Source: Candidatus Woesearchaeota archaeon (GTDB lineage: Archaea; Nanobdellota; Nanobdellia; Woesearchaeales; WJKV01). From it: a stretch of 6,899 bases of DNA. The DNA is taken from positions 1-6,899 of the forward strand of contig WJKV01000030.1 of NCBI GenBank assembly GCA_014728875.1. Direction: 5' to 3'. The position numbers and the translations under genes were made by a program. Every line of letters starts with the position of its first letter. Position 1 is the first letter of the stretch. Positions 6,450 to 6,899 of the stretch are shown here, one piece after another. The notes beneath the pieces were generated by a model. It searched no databases. It saw only the letters and a program-made list of their open reading frames with translations, and was not told where the DNA came from.

Positions 6450-6461
6450 CTTTAGCTAAAG
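6450..6461. repeat. 12-bp perfect palindrome between rps27e and aIF2-alpha
   Basis: CTTTAGCTAAAG equals its own reverse complement and ends immediately before the aIF2-alpha ATG. As RNA it could form only a weak 4-bp stem with an AGCU loop. Confidence 0.4.
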
Positions 6462-6899
6462 ATGTATTATCAAAGAGAAGGAATGCCAGAAGTTTCTGAA
6501 ATTGTTCTATGTACTGTAACAAAGATCCACCATACTTCTGTTTTTGTGACGCTTGACGAATACAGCAACAAGTCAGGCATGATGCACATCAGCGAGATAA
6601 GTCCGGGCAGGATAAGGACGATCGGCGATTATGTGAAAGAAGGCAAGAAGATAATCTGCAAGGTGCTCAGGGTTGACAAGGACAGGGGCCACATCGACCT
6701 TTCATTGAGAAGAGTGAATGAAGGAAAGAGAAGGGAAAAGAACGACCAGCTTAAAAGAGAGCAGAAAGCAGAAAAGACAGTTGATTTTGTCGCAGAACAA
6801 TTGAAGTTGAAGCCAAGGGAGCTTTACTACAAGATGAGGCCCGTCGTATTCAAGGACTATAATTTCTTTCATGAATGCTTTGAGGACATTGTCGCCGGA
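6462..6899 (+). CDS. Translation initiation factor aIF2, alpha subunit, N-terminal part
   Basis: Alpha subunit of the heterotrimeric factor that brings initiator Met-tRNA to the small ribosomal subunit in archaea and eukaryotes. 146 codons are visible and the frame is open at the right edge; the full protein is usually about 260-280 aa, so roughly half is missing. Residues 10-90 form the S1/OB RNA-binding domain with the family's characteristic run: GMMHISEIS, GRIRTI, DYVKEGKKI, CKVLRVDKDRGHIDLS, LRRV. A Lys/Glu-rich helix and the start of the central helical domain follow (VDFVAEQLKLKPRELY). Ser47 in HISEISPGRIR lies where eukaryotic eIF2-alpha carries its regulatory phosphoserine (Ser51), although the eukaryotic SRRR context is SPGR here. 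Adjacency to rps27e is the common archaeal order and suggests co-transcription from the TATA box near 6218. Confidence 0.95.
   Translation, partial: MYYQREGMPEVSEIVLCTVTKIHHTSVFVTLDEYSNKSGMMHISEISPGRIRTIGDYVKEGKKIICKVLRVDKDRGHIDLSLRRVNEGKRREKNDQLKREQKAEKTVDFVAEQLKLKPRELYYKMRPVVFKDYNFFHECFEDIVAG

Noticed and set aside
1..6899. CRISPR array, tRNA/rRNA gene, insertion sequence or attachment site
   Set aside because: No regularly spaced direct repeats, cloverleaf-like segment, transposase frame or terminal repeats were seen; nearly all bases are accounted for by six coding regions.

Overview
The window looks like a piece of an archaeal chromosome. At the right edge are a compact S27e ribosomal protein (59 aa, four-cysteine zinc ribbon) and the start of translation factor aIF2-alpha, a pair that is adjacent in many archaea. 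All visible promoters are archaeal TATA boxes (TTTATAAA cores) at the expected distance from the genes, one of them giving a nearly leaderless mRNA. The small compact genes and the neighbouring lipid genes suggest a DPANN archaeon, perhaps Woesearchaeota-like, but that placement is inference from gene content only.

Left half (about 1-3657, minus strand): a tightly spaced two-gene operon. The first gene encodes a 717-aa membrane protein with a signal-peptide-like first helix, about five more membrane helices, a highly charged linker, and a long beta-rich tail with carboxypeptidase-regulatory-like domains and an internal ~100-aa tandem repeat. Two bases after its stop begins a second gene, open through the left edge (at least 499 codons), encoding a long helical/coiled-coil protein with an Ala-rich helix and an Ig-like C-terminal region. 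I recognise neither as a named family; together they look like a membrane-tethered structural complex.

Middle (3658-3781): a divergent promoter region with three TATA-like elements and an 8-bp inverted repeat.

Right half, plus strand: a PlsB-type glycerol-3-phosphate acyltransferase is followed after 4 bases by an NAD(P)-dependent sn-glycerol-3-phosphate dehydrogenase (GpsA). GpsA reduces DHAP to sn-glycerol-3-phosphate and the acyltransferase would put the first fatty acyl chain on it. These are the first two steps of bacterial/eukaryotic-type ester phospholipid synthesis, not of the canonical archaeal sn-glycerol-1-phosphate ether-lipid pathway. A separate TATA box then drives rps27e and aIF2-alpha; the latter runs off the right edge.

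The most notable content is the bacterial-type lipid operon in an archaeal setting, followed by the unnamed membrane/coiled-coil gene pair.
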